Shown here piece by piece: positions 42,727 to 51,404 of a stretch of 64,000 nt of DNA. How positions within the stretch are numbered: the stretch's first letter is position 1; each line of letters opens with the position of its first letter. The position numbers and the translations under genes are program-made. The DNA lies in NCBI RefSeq assembly GCF_001653515.1, contig NZ_LYOY01000001.1, positions 434,001 to 498,000 on the forward strand, written 5' to 3'. Source of the DNA: Streptomyces sp. ERV7 (GTDB lineage: Bacteria > Actinomycetota > Actinomycetes > Streptomycetales > Streptomycetaceae). The notes under the pieces are model-generated. The model saw only the letters and a program-made list of their open reading frames with translations. It was not told the DNA's origin and did not search any database.

Positions 42727-43689
42727 TCAGCCCTTGCGCGTCTGAACCTCTTCGGTCAGCTGCGGTACGACGTCGAACAGGTCGCCCACCACGCCGTAGT
42801 CGACCAGGTCGAAGATCGGCGCCTCGGCGTCCTTGTTGATCGCGACGATCGTCTTCGAGGTCTGCATACCGGCGCGGTGCTGGATCGCGCCGGAGATGCC
42901 GGACGCGATGTACAGCTGCGGCGAGACCGACTTGCCGGTCTGGCCGACCTGGTTGGAGTGCGGGTACCAGCCGGCGTCGACGGCGGCGCGGGAGGCGCCG
43001 ACGGCGGCACCGAGCGAGTCGGCCAGCGCCTCGATGATGGCGAAGTTCTCGGCGCCGTTGACGCCGCGGCCGCCGGAGACCACGATCGCGGCCTCGGTCA
43101 GCTCGGGGCGGCCGGTCGACTCGCGCGGGGTGCGGGAGACGACCTTGGTGCCGGTGGCCTGCGCGGAGAAGGTGACCGCGAGGGCCTCGACGGCGCCCGC
43201 GGCCGGGGCGGCCTCCACGGCGGCCGAGTTCGGCTTGACCGTGATGACCGGAGTGCCCTTGGAGACACGGGACTTGGTGGTGAAGGAGGCGGCGAACGCG
43301 GACTGCGTCGCGACCGGACCCTCGTCACCGGCCTCCAGGTCGACGGCGTCGGTGATGATGCCGGAGCCGATGCGGACCGCGAGGCGGGCCGCGATCTCCT
43401 TGCCCTCGGCGGAGGAGGGGACGAGCACGGCGGCCGGGGAGACGGCCTCGTACGCGGCCTGGAGCGCGTCCACCTTCGGCACGACGAGGTAGTCGGCGAA
43501 CTCCGGGGCGTCGGCGGTCAGGACGCGGGTGGCGCCGTGCTCGGCGAGGGCCGGGGCGGTGGCCTCGGCGCCGGCACCGACGGCGACCGCGACCGGCTCG
43601 CCGAGACGGCGGGCCAGCGTCAGCAGCTCCAGGGTGGGCTTGCGGACGGCACCGTCGACGTGGTCGACGTAGACGAGAACTTCAGCCAT
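42727..43689 (-). CDS. etfA: Electron transfer flavoprotein alpha subunit
   Basis: This 320-residue protein starts at ATG 43689, ten bases after AGGAG. The N-terminal domain begins [13 protein letters not shown]. The FAD domain carries the ETF alpha signature [72 protein letters not shown] (about 200-270). With EtfB it forms the FAD/AMP heterodimer that takes electrons from acyl-CoA and other dehydrogenases to the quinone pool. It is 68 bp downstream of etfB in the same operon. Confidence 0.97.
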   Translation of the reverse strand: MAEVLVYVDHVDGAVRKPTLELLTLARRLGEPVAVAVGAGAEATAPALAEHGATRVLTADAPEFADYLVVPKVDALQAAYEAVSPAAVLVPSSAEGKEIAARLAVRIGSGIITDAVDLEAGDEGPVATQSAFAASFTTKSRVSKGTPVITVKPNSAAVEAAPAAGAVEALAVTFSAQATGTKVVSRTPRESTGRPELTEAAIVVSGGRGVNGAENFAIIEALADSLGAAVGASRAAVDAGWYPHSNQVGQTGKSVSPQLYIASGISGAIQHRAGMQTSKTIVAINKDAEAPIFDLVDYGVVGDLFDVVPQLTEEVQTRKG

Positions 43690-43757
43690 GGGACTCAATC
43701 TCCTGCGAAGTACGAAGAATCTGGGGGCGGTGGGGAGCTACGAGCTGTCGACGAGCC

Positions 43758-44543
43758 CTAGATGAACTTCTGGCTCGCGAGGAACTCGGCCAGCTGCTTG
43801 CCGCCCTCGCCCTCGTCCTTGACGATCGTGCCGGCGGTACGGGCCGGACGCTCGGCGGCCGAGTCGACCGCGGTCCAGGCGCCTTCGAGGCCGACCTCGT
43901 CGGCGTCGAGGTCCAGGTCGCCCAGGTCCAGCGACTCCACCGGCTTCTTCTTGGCGGCCATGATGCCCTTGAAGGACGGGTAGCGGGCCTCGCCCGACTG
44001 GTCCGTCACGGACACGACGGCCGGCAGGGACGCCTCCAGCTGCTCGGAGGCGGTGTCGCCGTCGCGGCGGCCCTTGACCACACCGCCGTCGACCGAGACC
44101 TCGGAGAGCAGGGTGACCTGCGGAACGTTCAGACGCTCGGCGAGCAGCGCCGGCAGCACGCCCATGGTGCCGTCGGTCGAGGCCATACCGCAGACGACCA
44201 GGTCGTAACCGGTCTTCTCGATGGCCTTGGCGAGCACCAGCGAGGTGCCGACGACGTCGGTGCCGTGCAGGTCGTCGTCCTCGACGTGGACGGCCTTGTC
44301 GGCACCCATGGACAGCGCCTTGCGCAGCGCGTCCTTGGCGTCCTCGGGGCCGACGGTCAGCACGGTGATCTCCGCGTCGTCCGCCTCGTCGGCGATCTGC
44401 AGTGCCTGCTCGACCGCGTACTCGTCGAGTTCCGAAAGGAGGCCGTCGACGTCGTCGCGGTCGACGGTCAGGTCATCGGCGAAGTGCCGGTCGCCGGTGG
44501 CGTCGGGCACGTACTTCACACAGACAACGATCCTCAAGCTCAC
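43758..44543 (-). CDS. etfB: Electron transfer flavoprotein beta subunit
   Basis: This 261-residue protein starts at GTG 44543 after AGGAG. It shows the ETF beta pattern RIVVCVKYVPDATGDRHFADD, LDEYAVEQALQIADEADDAEITVLTVGPEDAKDALRKALSMGADKAVHV and the AMP-binding DLVVCGMASTDGTMGVLPALLAERL with the later YPSFKGIMAAKKKPVE recognition-loop region. It pairs with EtfA encoded immediately downstream. Genes for electron donors are not linked here. Confidence 0.97.
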   Translation of the reverse strand: MSLRIVVCVKYVPDATGDRHFADDLTVDRDDVDGLLSELDEYAVEQALQIADEADDAEITVLTVGPEDAKDALRKALSMGADKAVHVEDDDLHGTDVVGTSLVLAKAIEKTGYDLVVCGMASTDGTMGVLPALLAERLNVPQVTLLSEVSVDGGVVKGRRDGDTASEQLEASLPAVVSVTDQSGEARYPSFKGIMAAKKKPVESLDLGDLDLDADEVGLEGAWTAVDSAAERPARTAGTIVKDEGEGGKQLAEFLASQKFI

Positions 44544-44743
44544 GCCGGCTCTCCTACTGCATCGTCATTTCTGGGCTGCCTTGTTGCACGCAGCATAGGC
44601 GCCTGATGGGGCGGTTTCCGGTCGGGGCGACCGACGTCCCGAAGGAAATATTACTCGTCAGTACACCCACTGTGTTCCCCGTAAGCAAGCGCTTTGAACT
44701 GTGACGTTGCCAACGCTGAGTAACCGGTGGGTACGGAGACGAT

Positions 44744-45253
44744 TCAGTCGCGCAACGCGTTGAAGCGACCTTGGTGGTAGAGCAGGGGACGGCCCGCGCC
44801 GGCGGGCTCGCCGAAGACCGCCTCGCCGACCACGATGCGGTGGTCCCCGGCCGGGATGCGCGCGACGACCCGGCACACCAGCCAGGCGAGGACGCCGTCG
44901 AGGACGGGCACGCCCTCGGGGCCCGGCTGCCAGCGGGTGGCGCCGCCGAAGCGGTCGGCGCCACTGCGGGCGAAGGTCGCGGCAAGGCCTTCCTGGTGTT
45001 CGCCGAGTATGTGGACGCCTATGTGCTCGGCCTCGGAGACGACCGGCCAGCTGGAGGAGCCGGTGCCGATACCGAAGGAGAGCAACGGGGGCTCGGCGGC
45101 GACCGAGTTGAGGGAGGTGGCGGTGAAGCCGACGGGCCGGCCGTCACGCTGCGCGGTGATCACCGCCACACCGGCGGCATGCTGGCGGAAGACCGCGCGG
45201 AACAGCTGGGGAGAGGCGGCGTGTGCGGTGCCGAGCTCGGGCGAAGCCGTCAT
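44744..45253 (-). CDS. Flavin reductase-family (FMN-binding split barrel) protein
   Basis: This 169-residue protein starts at ATG 45253, after AAGGTC. It has the flavin reductase pattern: FRQHAAGVAVITAQRDGRPVGFTATSLNSVAAEPPLLSFGIGTGSSSWPVV near residues 18-70, HILGEHQEGLAATFARSGADRF and a C-terminal AGDHRIVVGEAVFGEPAGAGRPLLYHQGRF. It should supply reduced FMN to a two-component oxygenase, for example in alkanesulfonate or dibenzothiophene-type sulfur scavenging. A cysteine-ended leader ORF lies directly upstream, arguing for control by sulfur supply. Confidence 0.9.
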   Translation of the reverse strand: MTASPELGTAHAASPQLFRAVFRQHAAGVAVITAQRDGRPVGFTATSLNSVAAEPPLLSFGIGTGSSSWPVVSEAEHIGVHILGEHQEGLAATFARSGADRFGGATRWQPGPEGVPVLDGVLAWLVCRVVARIPAGDHRIVVGEAVFGEPAGAGRPLLYHQGRFNALRD

Positions 45254-45296
45254 GGAGTTGACCTTCTGCGGTGGGTGCGGTGGGGCTGGGGACTGC

Positions 45297-45377
45297 TCAG
45301 CAGCCCGGACAGCGCGCACTTGCGTTGCGGGCGAGGTCCACATGGACGCGCCCGAAGAGAAGGATTCTGTTCGCCAC
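45297..45377 (-). CDS. Leader peptide (26 aa) ending CPGC, candidate cysteine-responsive attenuator
   Basis: A 26-codon ORF runs from GTG 45377 to TGA 45297. The peptide begins MANRILLFG and ends RVHVDLARNASARCPGC. The RVHVDL.R..SA.C core is the hallmark I recall for small leader peptides placed before sulfur-metabolism genes in actinobacteria. The two Cys codons fall among the last four. The reading frame starts at the predicted transcription start, so it would be leaderless. It ends 43 bp before the flavin reductase ATG. Ribosome stalling at Cys codons under cysteine shortage is the inferred mechanism. Confidence 0.8.
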   Translation of the reverse strand: MANRILLFGRVHVDLARNASARCPGC

Positions 45378-45413
45378 ATCGTCAGATTGACGATTGCCGG
45401 TGGCCTCAGTCAA
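45378..45413 (-). promoter_or_regulatory. Promoter placing the leader ORF at the transcript 5' end
   Basis: On the minus strand TTGACT (45413-45408) is followed, after 17 bp, by TCAATC (45390-45385). Seven bases further is the GTG of the leader ORF. Spacing therefore predicts a leaderless mRNA beginning at or next to the start codon. Confidence 0.7.
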
Positions 45414-45460
45414 GTGCCTTCTACGATGTGGGAGATCCGTCACGGACCGCTCCTCCCCGC

Positions 45461-45808
45461 TCACACCGCCTCCCCCAGCGCCGCGATCACATCGGCCCGG
45501 CGCGGCTGACCGGTCGCGCGCCGCACGATCCGGCCGGCGCCGTCCAGGACGAGGACGGTCGGTGTGGCCCGGATGTCCAGAGCGCGCACCAGCGCCAGCC
45601 GCGCCTCGGCGTCGATCTCCACATGCGCGACCCCGTCCACCATCGCGGCAACGTCCGCCAGGGTGCGCCGAGTTGCCCGGCAGGGCTGGCAGAAGGCGCT
45701 GGAGAACTGCACCAGCGTCGCCCGCTCGCCCAGCTCCGCGCCCAACTGGGCTGCTCCCAGCCTCGGCCCGTCCTCGCGCACCGCGCTTCCTCTCCTCGAT
45801 CCGGCCAT
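45461..45808 (-). CDS. Thioredoxin-fold protein with CQPC motif
   Basis: This 115-residue protein is placed at ATG 45808, but no good ribosome site is seen and the start is uncertain. The fold is clear: ATLVQFSSAFCQPCRATRRTLADVAAM with the redox CxxC near residues 37-40, HVEIDAEARLALVRALDIRATPTVLVLDGAGRIVRRATG with the cis-Pro, then a C-terminal helix. It is likely a cytoplasmic thiol-disulfide oxidoreductase. It lies just upstream, in the same direction, of the leader ORF and flavin reductase, consistent with a thiol/sulfur theme. Confidence 0.88.
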   Translation of the reverse strand: MAGSRRGSAVREDGPRLGAAQLGAELGERATLVQFSSAFCQPCRATRRTLADVAAMVDGVAHVEIDAEARLALVRALDIRATPTVLVLDGAGRIVRRATGQPRRADVIAALGEAV

Positions 45809-46011
45809 CGAGCTGTTCAGCGCCGAAGGCCGCCCGGAAGATTCCCGCCCGCCCCGACCTGGGCGTACGTGATGAGAATCTCCCCGTCCGAAGGCCCCAG
45901 GACTGGCCACCACGGCGCGTATCGGGCACGATCTGCCCAACGCCGAAAACCTACGGCTGCGTAACTTCCACCGGGAGAACCCTCCCCGGGAAACAGAAGG
46001 GTCTTCTCCAG

Positions 46012-46743
46012 ATGGCAGAACTCGTCTATCGGCCGGTCGTCGGCGCCGCCCTCACGATGTTCAAGGCGCTCGACCTGAAGATCGACACCCAGGGTTCGGA
46101 GAACATCCCCCGTTCCGGCGGCGCGGTGCTGGTCAGCAACCACATCAGCTATCTGGACTTCATCTTCACCGGGCTCGCCGCCCTGCCGCAGAAGCGCCTG
46201 GTGCGCTTCATGGCGAAGGAGTCGGTGTTCCGGCACAAGATCTCGGGCCCGCTGATGCGCGGGATGAAGCACATCCCGGTCGACCGCAAGCAGGGCGAGG
46301 CGGCGTACGCGCACGCCCTGGACTCGCTGCGGTCGGGAGAGATCGTCGGTGTCTTCCCGGAGGCGACCATCTCGCAGTCGTTCACGCTGAAGACCTTCAA
46401 GTCGGGCGCCGCCCGGCTCGCGCAGGAGGCCGGCGTCCCGCTGATCCCGATGGCACTGTGGGGCACCCAGCGCGTGTGGACCAAGGGCCGTCCGCGCAAC
46501 TTCAGGCGCAGCCACATCCCCGTCACCATCCGGGTCGGCGAGCCGGTCGAGGCGCCCGCCGACCAGTACGCGGGAGCGATCACCCGGCGGCTGCGCGAGC
46601 GCTGCCAGGAGCTCCTGGAAGCCGCCCAGCGCGCCTATCCCGTACGCCCCAAGGACGCCGGGGACACCTGGTGGATCCCGGCCCACCTCGGCGGCACCGC
46701 GCCCACGCCCGAAGAGGTGCGCGAGCGCGAGGCCAGCCGCTGA
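46012..46743 (+). CDS. 1-acyl-glycerol-3-phosphate acyltransferase-family protein (PlsC-like)
   Basis: This 243-residue protein starts at ATG 46012. The PlsC motifs are visible: GAVLVSNHISYLDFIFTGLA near residue 43 (HxxxxD-like, reading HISYLD), KRLVRFMAKESVFRHKISGPLMRGMKHIPVDR near 65-90, VGVFPEATIS near 118 (the EGT region reading EAT) and VPLIPMALWGT near 145. It should transfer an acyl chain to lysophosphatidate or a related lipid at the inner face of the membrane. It faces an unrelated gene convergently. Confidence 0.93.
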   Translation: MAELVYRPVVGAALTMFKALDLKIDTQGSENIPRSGGAVLVSNHISYLDFIFTGLAALPQKRLVRFMAKESVFRHKISGPLMRGMKHIPVDRKQGEAAYAHALDSLRSGEIVGVFPEATISQSFTLKTFKSGAARLAQEAGVPLIPMALWGTQRVWTKGRPRNFRRSHIPVTIRVGEPVEAPADQYAGAITRRLRERCQELLEAAQRAYPVRPKDAGDTWWIPAHLGGTAPTPEEVREREASR

Positions 46744-46767
46744 GTCCGCACGGCGGCAGCTGAATCG

Positions 46768-47466
46768 TCACGCCCCGGCGGTGACCGGGGCGTGGACGGT
46801 GATCCGCGCCCCGGGGCTCACCTTGGCCAGGAGCTCGGCGAGCTCCGCCGCCGCCTCTTCCAGGCCGCAGTGCGCGGTCATCCCCTCCAGCAGGAAGAGG
46901 GCGTTGACGGACTCCTCGGTGAGCCGGGTCCGCACTCCCTGGCGCCAGTTCCAGCGACGGCAGGTCACGCCCTCGTCGTCACACCACACCACCTCGCCCG
47001 CGTCCGGGTGCTCGACGGCCGCCTCGCCGCCGGCGACGGTGTGGAACGGCTCGTCGCCGGTGGCCCGCACCAGCCGCATCGAGCCCGCGATGCGGTCGGT
47101 GTCCTCGCCGCCGACCGGGATCAGATGCGCGACGCTGATCGCGTTGTAGACGTCGACGAGCCGGTTGATGCGCGGCAGCCCGCCGTCGGCGAGGGCGCGC
47201 CTGGCGAGCGCCTCGGCCGAGTTGCGGGTGCGCGAGGGCTTGGCGCCGAACGCGGAGTACGCGTCCCGCCAGGCGGCCATGTGCGGGTCCTCGTGCGGGG
47301 CGAGCGCGCCGAGCCGCTCGCGCAGCCGCCGGGCGGCCTCGTCGAGCAGCGCCGAACTCGCCTCGTCGCCGGGGCCGTTGACGAGTCCGCGGGCCTCGAC
47401 GGCGACATGGGTGAAGCCGGGCGCGAGCGCGCGCACCTCGTCGGACACGGTGAGCGTGAGCGTCAT
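46768..47466 (-). CDS. B3/B4 (PheT-like) domain protein
   Basis: This 232-residue protein starts at ATG 47466. It resembles the free-standing B3/4 domain of the phenylalanyl-tRNA synthetase beta chain: MAAWRDAYSAFGAKPSRTRNSAEALARRAL near residues 63-95, then LPRINRLVDVYNAISVAHLIPVGGEDTDRI and VVWCDDEGVTCRRWNWRQGVRTRLTEES. In synthetases this domain helps editing. Stand-alone versions may deacylate mischarged tRNA or D-amino-acid derivatives, but that is inferred. The stop-start gap to the transglutaminase-like gene upstream is 13 bp, so the two are probably cotranscribed. Confidence 0.9.
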   Translation of the reverse strand: MTLTLTVSDEVRALAPGFTHVAVEARGLVNGPGDEASSALLDEAARRLRERLGALAPHEDPHMAAWRDAYSAFGAKPSRTRNSAEALARRALADGGLPRINRLVDVYNAISVAHLIPVGGEDTDRIAGSMRLVRATGDEPFHTVAGGEAAVEHPDAGEVVWCDDEGVTCRRWNWRQGVRTRLTEESVNALFLLEGMTAHCGLEEAAAELAELLAKVSPGARITVHAPVTAGA

Positions 47467-47479
47467 GGTCGGTCGTGCC

Positions 47480-48079
47480 TCACAGTTCGGTCGGGAGCGT
47501 CCGCCAGAGGTACGGACGGTCGGGCGCGGCCTTCAGAGCGGCCAGCACCACCGGATGCGGTACATCATAGAGTACCGGATAGTCCACCTCACTGAACTCC
47601 GGACGGACCGCCCAGGCCAGCCGCTCCACTCCCAGGGAGAACTGGGCGTCGACCCCGGGCTTGTTCCCGCGCACGTCCTGCCGCGCCCACTCCCGCTCAC
47701 CGGGCAGCTTCAGGGCGACCAGGCCGTGGACGACGGGGTTCGATCCGTCGTCGTCCGCGAGCCGCTGATAGCAGAGGGCGGCCGGTATGCCCTCGGCCCG
47801 CAGCAGCGCGGCACAGGCGTGGGACTTGGCGTAGCAGATGCCGGTGCCCTGCTCCAGGACGTCGGAGGCGCGCCAGGTGACGCGCGGATCGCCCACGTCC
47901 TGGGAGTGCGGGATGGTGTCGCGGACGTATTCATAGGCGAGCTTGGCGTATGCATATGCGTCGGGCGCGAGGGGCGCGAGTTTCGCCACGTGGGCGCGCA
48001 CGACCGGGTGCTCATGGTCGATGGCCTCGTCCGAGGCGAGATAGGCCGCGAGTTCAGGGTTCCGCTGAGTGAGTCGCAT
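47480..48079 (-). CDS. Transglutaminase-like cysteine protease-fold protein
   Basis: The start is placed at ATG 48079 (199 residues) because a promoter sits exactly upstream; an ATG at 48148 would precede that promoter. The catalytic triad of the transglutaminase core is visible: Cys in LEQGTGICYAKSHACAALLRAEGIPAALCYQ near residue 90, His in PVVHGLVALKLP near 125 and Asp in WARQDVRGN near 140. Bacterial members are mostly proteases or amidases. It begins MRLTQRNPELAAYLASDEAIDHEHP, typical of stand-alone Streptomyces members. It is paired with the B3/B4 gene. Confidence 0.9.
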   Translation of the reverse strand: MRLTQRNPELAAYLASDEAIDHEHPVVRAHVAKLAPLAPDAYAYAKLAYEYVRDTIPHSQDVGDPRVTWRASDVLEQGTGICYAKSHACAALLRAEGIPAALCYQRLADDDGSNPVVHGLVALKLPGEREWARQDVRGNKPGVDAQFSLGVERLAWAVRPEFSEVDYPVLYDVPHPVVLAALKAAPDRPYLWRTLPTEL

Positions 48080-48087
48080 GGCACGCG

Positions 48088-48117
48088 AGCGTACGAAAGC
48101 GGCCGACCGCAAGTCAA
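48088..48117 (-). promoter_or_regulatory. Promoter for the leaderless transglutaminase-like gene
   Basis: On the minus strand TTGACT (48117-48112) is separated by 18 bp from TACGCT (48093-48088), and the ATG at 48079 is eight bases further with no ribosome site. This predicts a leaderless transcript and supports the shorter start. Confidence 0.6.
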
Positions 48118-48163
48118 TGACTTTACGGTCGACCGCATACAAATTCACGCGCGCACGGGGCGG

Positions 48164-49225
48164 CTAGCGGGACATCTCTTCCTTGAGCGCCAGGAGGAAG
48201 CCGTCCACGTCGCCCTCGGTGGTGTCGTACGAGCACATCCAGCGGACGTCGCCCGCCGCCTCGTCCCAGAAGTAGAAGCGGTAGCGCTTCTGCAGCCGCT
48301 CGCTCACGTCGTGCGGCAGCCGGGCGAAGACCGCGTTGCCCTGGACCGGGTAGAGGATCTCGACCCCGTCGACCGCGCGGACGCCCTCGGCGAGCCGCTG
48401 CGCCATCGCGTTGGCGTGGCGCGCGTTGCGCAGCCACAGGTCCTTGGCGAGGAGCGCCTCCAACTGCACCGAGACGAAACGCATCTTGGAGGCGAGCTGC
48501 ATCGACATCTTGCGGATGTGCTTCATCCGGCGCACCGCGTCCGGGTTGAGCACGACGACGGCCTCGCCGAAGAGCATGCCGTTCTTGGTGCCGCCGTACG
48601 AGATCACGTCGACGCCCGCGGCGTTGGTGAACGCGCGCATCGGCACGTTCAGCGACGCTGCCGCGTTGGCTATCCGGGCACCGTCGAGGTGCACCTTCAT
48701 ACCGTGCTGGTGGGCGTGGTCGCAGATCGCGCGGATCTCGTCGGGCGTGTAGACCGTGCCCAGCTCGGTGTTCTGGGCGAGCGAGACGACCTGCGGCATC
48801 GCGCGGTGCTCGTCCTCCCAGCCCCAGGCCTGCCGGTCGATGAGCTCGGGGGTGAGCTTGCCGTCCGGCGTGGGCACGGTGAGCAGCTTCAGGCCCGCCA
48901 TGCGCTCCGGCGCGCCGCCCTCGTCCACGTTGATGTGCGCGGACTCGGCACAGATCACCGAACCCCAGCGGTCGGTCAGCGCCTGGAGGGCGACCACGTT
49001 GGCGCCCGTCCCGTTGAAGACCGGGAACGCCTCGGCGCCGGCGCCGAAGTGGCTGTGGATGACGCGCTGGAGGTGGTCGGTGTAGTCGTCCTCTCCGTAC
49101 GCGATCTGATGCCCGCCGTTGGCGAGCGCGATGGCGGCCAGGACCTCGGGGTGCACGCCCGCGTAGTTGTCGCTGGCGAAGCCGCGCACCTCGGGGTCGT
49201 GGTGCCGTCGCGCGTCCGTCTTCAC
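48164..49225 (-). CDS. ltaE: Low-specificity L-threonine aldolase-family PLP enzyme
   Basis: This 353-residue protein is placed at GTG 49225, whose GTGA overlaps the stop of the SDR gene. A GTG six codons upstream is an alternative. The fold-type I PLP pattern is FASDNYAGVHPEVLAAI, GTGANVVALQAL near residue 70, VHLDGARIANAAA near 175 (Asp-Arg contacts) and VISYGGTKNGM near 205 with the Schiff-base Lys. It should cleave threonine or allo-threonine to glycine and acetaldehyde. It is the last gene of a DUF6421-SDR-aldolase operon. Confidence 0.9.
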   Translation of the reverse strand: MKTDARRHHDPEVRGFASDNYAGVHPEVLAAIALANGGHQIAYGEDDYTDHLQRVIHSHFGAGAEAFPVFNGTGANVVALQALTDRWGSVICAESAHINVDEGGAPERMAGLKLLTVPTPDGKLTPELIDRQAWGWEDEHRAMPQVVSLAQNTELGTVYTPDEIRAICDHAHQHGMKVHLDGARIANAAASLNVPMRAFTNAAGVDVISYGGTKNGMLFGEAVVVLNPDAVRRMKHIRKMSMQLASKMRFVSVQLEALLAKDLWLRNARHANAMAQRLAEGVRAVDGVEILYPVQGNAVFARLPHDVSERLQKRYRFYFWDEAAGDVRWMCSYDTTEGDVDGFLLALKEEMSR

Positions 49226-49983
49226 GGCTTGGGGGTCAGCCACAGGCGCTGTCCATTCACTTCCACGGCGGGCCGGTCCCAGACTCCGGTGATGGCCTCG
49301 GCCAGCTCCTTGACGTCGGTGAAGCCCGCGAACTTCGCATTCGGGCGCTCGGCGCGCATCGCGTCGTGCACCAGTGCCTTGATCACCAGGATGGCAGCAG
49401 CGGCGTTCGGCCCCTCCTCGCCCCCCGCCTTGCGGAACGAGTCGGCCATCGCCAGGGTCCACGCCTCGGCCGCGGCCTTGCCCGCGTTGTACGCGGCGTT
49501 GTTCGCGGTGGGCTTGTGCGCGCCGGACTGGCTCACCAGCACATAGCGGCCGCGGTCGCTGCGCAGCAGCCCGTCGTGGAAGGCCAGCGAGGTGTGCTGG
49601 ACGGTCTTGACGAGCAGCTTCTCCAGCAGCTCCCAGTCGGCCGGGTCGGCCTCCGTGAAGGAGGAGGCGCCGCGCCAGCCGCCCACGAGGTGGACCAGGC
49701 CGTCGATCCGGCCGAACTCCTTCTCGGTCCTGGCGGCCCACTCACGGGTGGCCTCCAGGTCGAGCAGGTCGACGGTGTCGCCCACGACCGTCGCGCCGCC
49801 GTGGGCGTAGCGCGCCGCGTCGACGGCCTCGGCCAGCCGCGCCGCGTCCGCGTCGGACGCCACCACGGTGGCACCCGCCTCGGCCAGCCTGAGCAGGGCG
49901 GCGCGGCCCGCGGGGCCCGCCGCCCCGGCCACCGCGACCACGGCGCCGCTCAGCGACCCGTTGCCATTCCCGTTGCCGTTCAT
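49222..49983 (-). CDS. Short-chain dehydrogenase/reductase
   Basis: This 253-residue protein starts at ATG 49983, with GGAGGAG upstream, and has an unusual MNGNGNGNG start. The Rossmann glycine motif reads VAVAGAAGPAGRAAL near residue 18, a variant of TGxxxGxG. The catalytic YxxxK is present in AAYNAGKAAAEAWT near 155, with Ser in LVSQSGAH. It has the typical SDR length. Tight spacing (23 bp after DUF6421, four-base overlap with the aldolase) indicates one operon and perhaps one pathway. Confidence 0.9.
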   Translation of the reverse strand: MNGNGNGNGSLSGAVVAVAGAAGPAGRAALLRLAEAGATVVASDADAARLAEAVDAARYAHGGATVVGDTVDLLDLEATREWAARTEKEFGRIDGLVHLVGGWRGASSFTEADPADWELLEKLLVKTVQHTSLAFHDGLLRSDRGRYVLVSQSGAHKPTANNAAYNAGKAAAEAWTLAMADSFRKAGGEEGPNAAAAILVIKALVHDAMRAERPNAKFAGFTDVKELAEAITGVWDRPAVEVNGQRLWLTPKP

Positions 49984-50006
49984 GATCGTCTCCTCCGCAC
50001 GACTGC

Positions 50007-51404
50007 TCACGCGGCAGCTCGCTCGGCGTTCGCCGCGGTGATCCCCTTGGTGGAGGCAATCACGTCCTTCAGCTTCTTGGCGAGCGCCTCATAGAACATG
50101 CTCAGGGGAAACTCGTCCGCGAGCACGTCGTCGACGAGCTTGCGCGGCGGCAGCGAGAGGTCCAGGGCGTCCGGACCCTTGGCCCAGCGGGACCCCGGGT
50201 GCGGCGCGAGGTAGGTGGAGACCAGGTCGTACGCGGCGAACCAGTGCACCAGCTTCGGGCGGTCGATGCCGTCCCGGTAGAGCTTCTCGATCTCGGCGCA
50301 GAGCTCGTTGGTGACCCGGGGGGCCTGCTCCCAGTCGATGTGCAGCTTGTTGTCGGTCCAGCGCACCACGTCGTGCTTGTGCAGGTACGCGAAGAGCAGC
50401 TGGCCGCCGAGACCGTCGTAGTTGCGGTTGCGGTCGCCGGAGACCGGGAAGCGGAACATCCGGTCGAAGAGCACCGCGTACTGCACGTCACGTCCGTGCT
50501 GGTTGCCCTCGGCCTCCAGCTTCACGGCCTCCTTGAAGGCGGTGAGGTCGCAGCGCAGCTCCTCCAGGCCGTACATCCAGAACGGCTGGCGCTGCTTGAT
50601 CATGAACGGGTCGAACGGCAGGTCACCGTGGCTGTGGGTGCGGTCGTGGACCATGTCCCAGAGCACGAAGGCCTTCTCGCAGCGCTCCTGGTCGCCCACC
50701 ATCGCCTTGATGTCCTCGGGCAGCTCGACGCCGAGGAGGTCGACGGCCGCCTCGGTGACGCGGCGGAAGCGGGCGGCCTCGCGGTCGCAGAAGATGCCGC
50801 CCCAGGTGAAGCGCTCGGGCGCCTCGCGCACGGCGATGGTCTCCGGGAAGAGGACGGCCGAGTGGGTGTCGTACCCGGCGGTGAAGTCCTCGAAGGCGAT
50901 GCCGCAGAAGAGCGGGTTGTCGTAGCGGGTGGCCTCCAGCTCGGCCAGCCAGTCGGGCCACACCATGCGCAGCACGACCGCTTCGAAGTTGCGGTCCAGG
51001 TTGCCGTTCTGCGTGTACATGGGGAAGACCACCAGGCGCTGCAGCCCGTCGGCGCGGTCCGCGGCCGGGTGGAAGGCGAGCAGCGAGTCCAGGAAGTCCG
51101 GCACGTCGAAGGCGCTGTCGGCCCACTTGCGCAGGTCGGCGACGACGGCGCGGTGGTAGGCGGCGTCGTGCGGCAGCAGCGGCGAGAGCTCCTCGACGGC
51201 GGAGACGATCCGCTCGACGACGGCCTCGGCGGCCGCGCGGGTGGGCGCGCCCTCGGCGTCGAAGTCGATGGATCCGTCCTTGGACTGCCAGGGCCGGATC
51301 TCCTCGACGGAACTCTTGAGCACGGTCCAGGCAGGGTGCTCGACCACGGGCCGGGCGGCGATCACGCCACTGGCAGCCACGTCCTGCACAAGAATTTCCG
51401 TCAT
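50007..51404 (-). CDS. DUF6421-family protein
   Basis: This 465-residue soluble protein starts at ATG 51404, after GGAGGAAG. It is rich in aromatic and His residues (CEKAFVLWDMVHDRTHSHGDLPFDPFMIKQRQPFWMYGLEELRCDL), including a H...H.HGD cluster that could bind a metal. It corresponds to what I recall as DUF6421, a Streptomyces family of unknown function, and heads the operon with the SDR and threonine aldolase genes. Function is not known. Confidence 0.85.
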   Translation of the reverse strand: MTEILVQDVAASGVIAARPVVEHPAWTVLKSSVEEIRPWQSKDGSIDFDAEGAPTRAAAEAVVERIVSAVEELSPLLPHDAAYHRAVVADLRKWADSAFDVPDFLDSLLAFHPAADRADGLQRLVVFPMYTQNGNLDRNFEAVVLRMVWPDWLAELEATRYDNPLFCGIAFEDFTAGYDTHSAVLFPETIAVREAPERFTWGGIFCDREAARFRRVTEAAVDLLGVELPEDIKAMVGDQERCEKAFVLWDMVHDRTHSHGDLPFDPFMIKQRQPFWMYGLEELRCDLTAFKEAVKLEAEGNQHGRDVQYAVLFDRMFRFPVSGDRNRNYDGLGGQLLFAYLHKHDVVRWTDNKLHIDWEQAPRVTNELCAEIEKLYRDGIDRPKLVHWFAAYDLVSTYLAPHPGSRWAKGPDALDLSLPPRKLVDDVLADEFPLSMFYEALAKKLKDVIASTKGITAANAERAAA

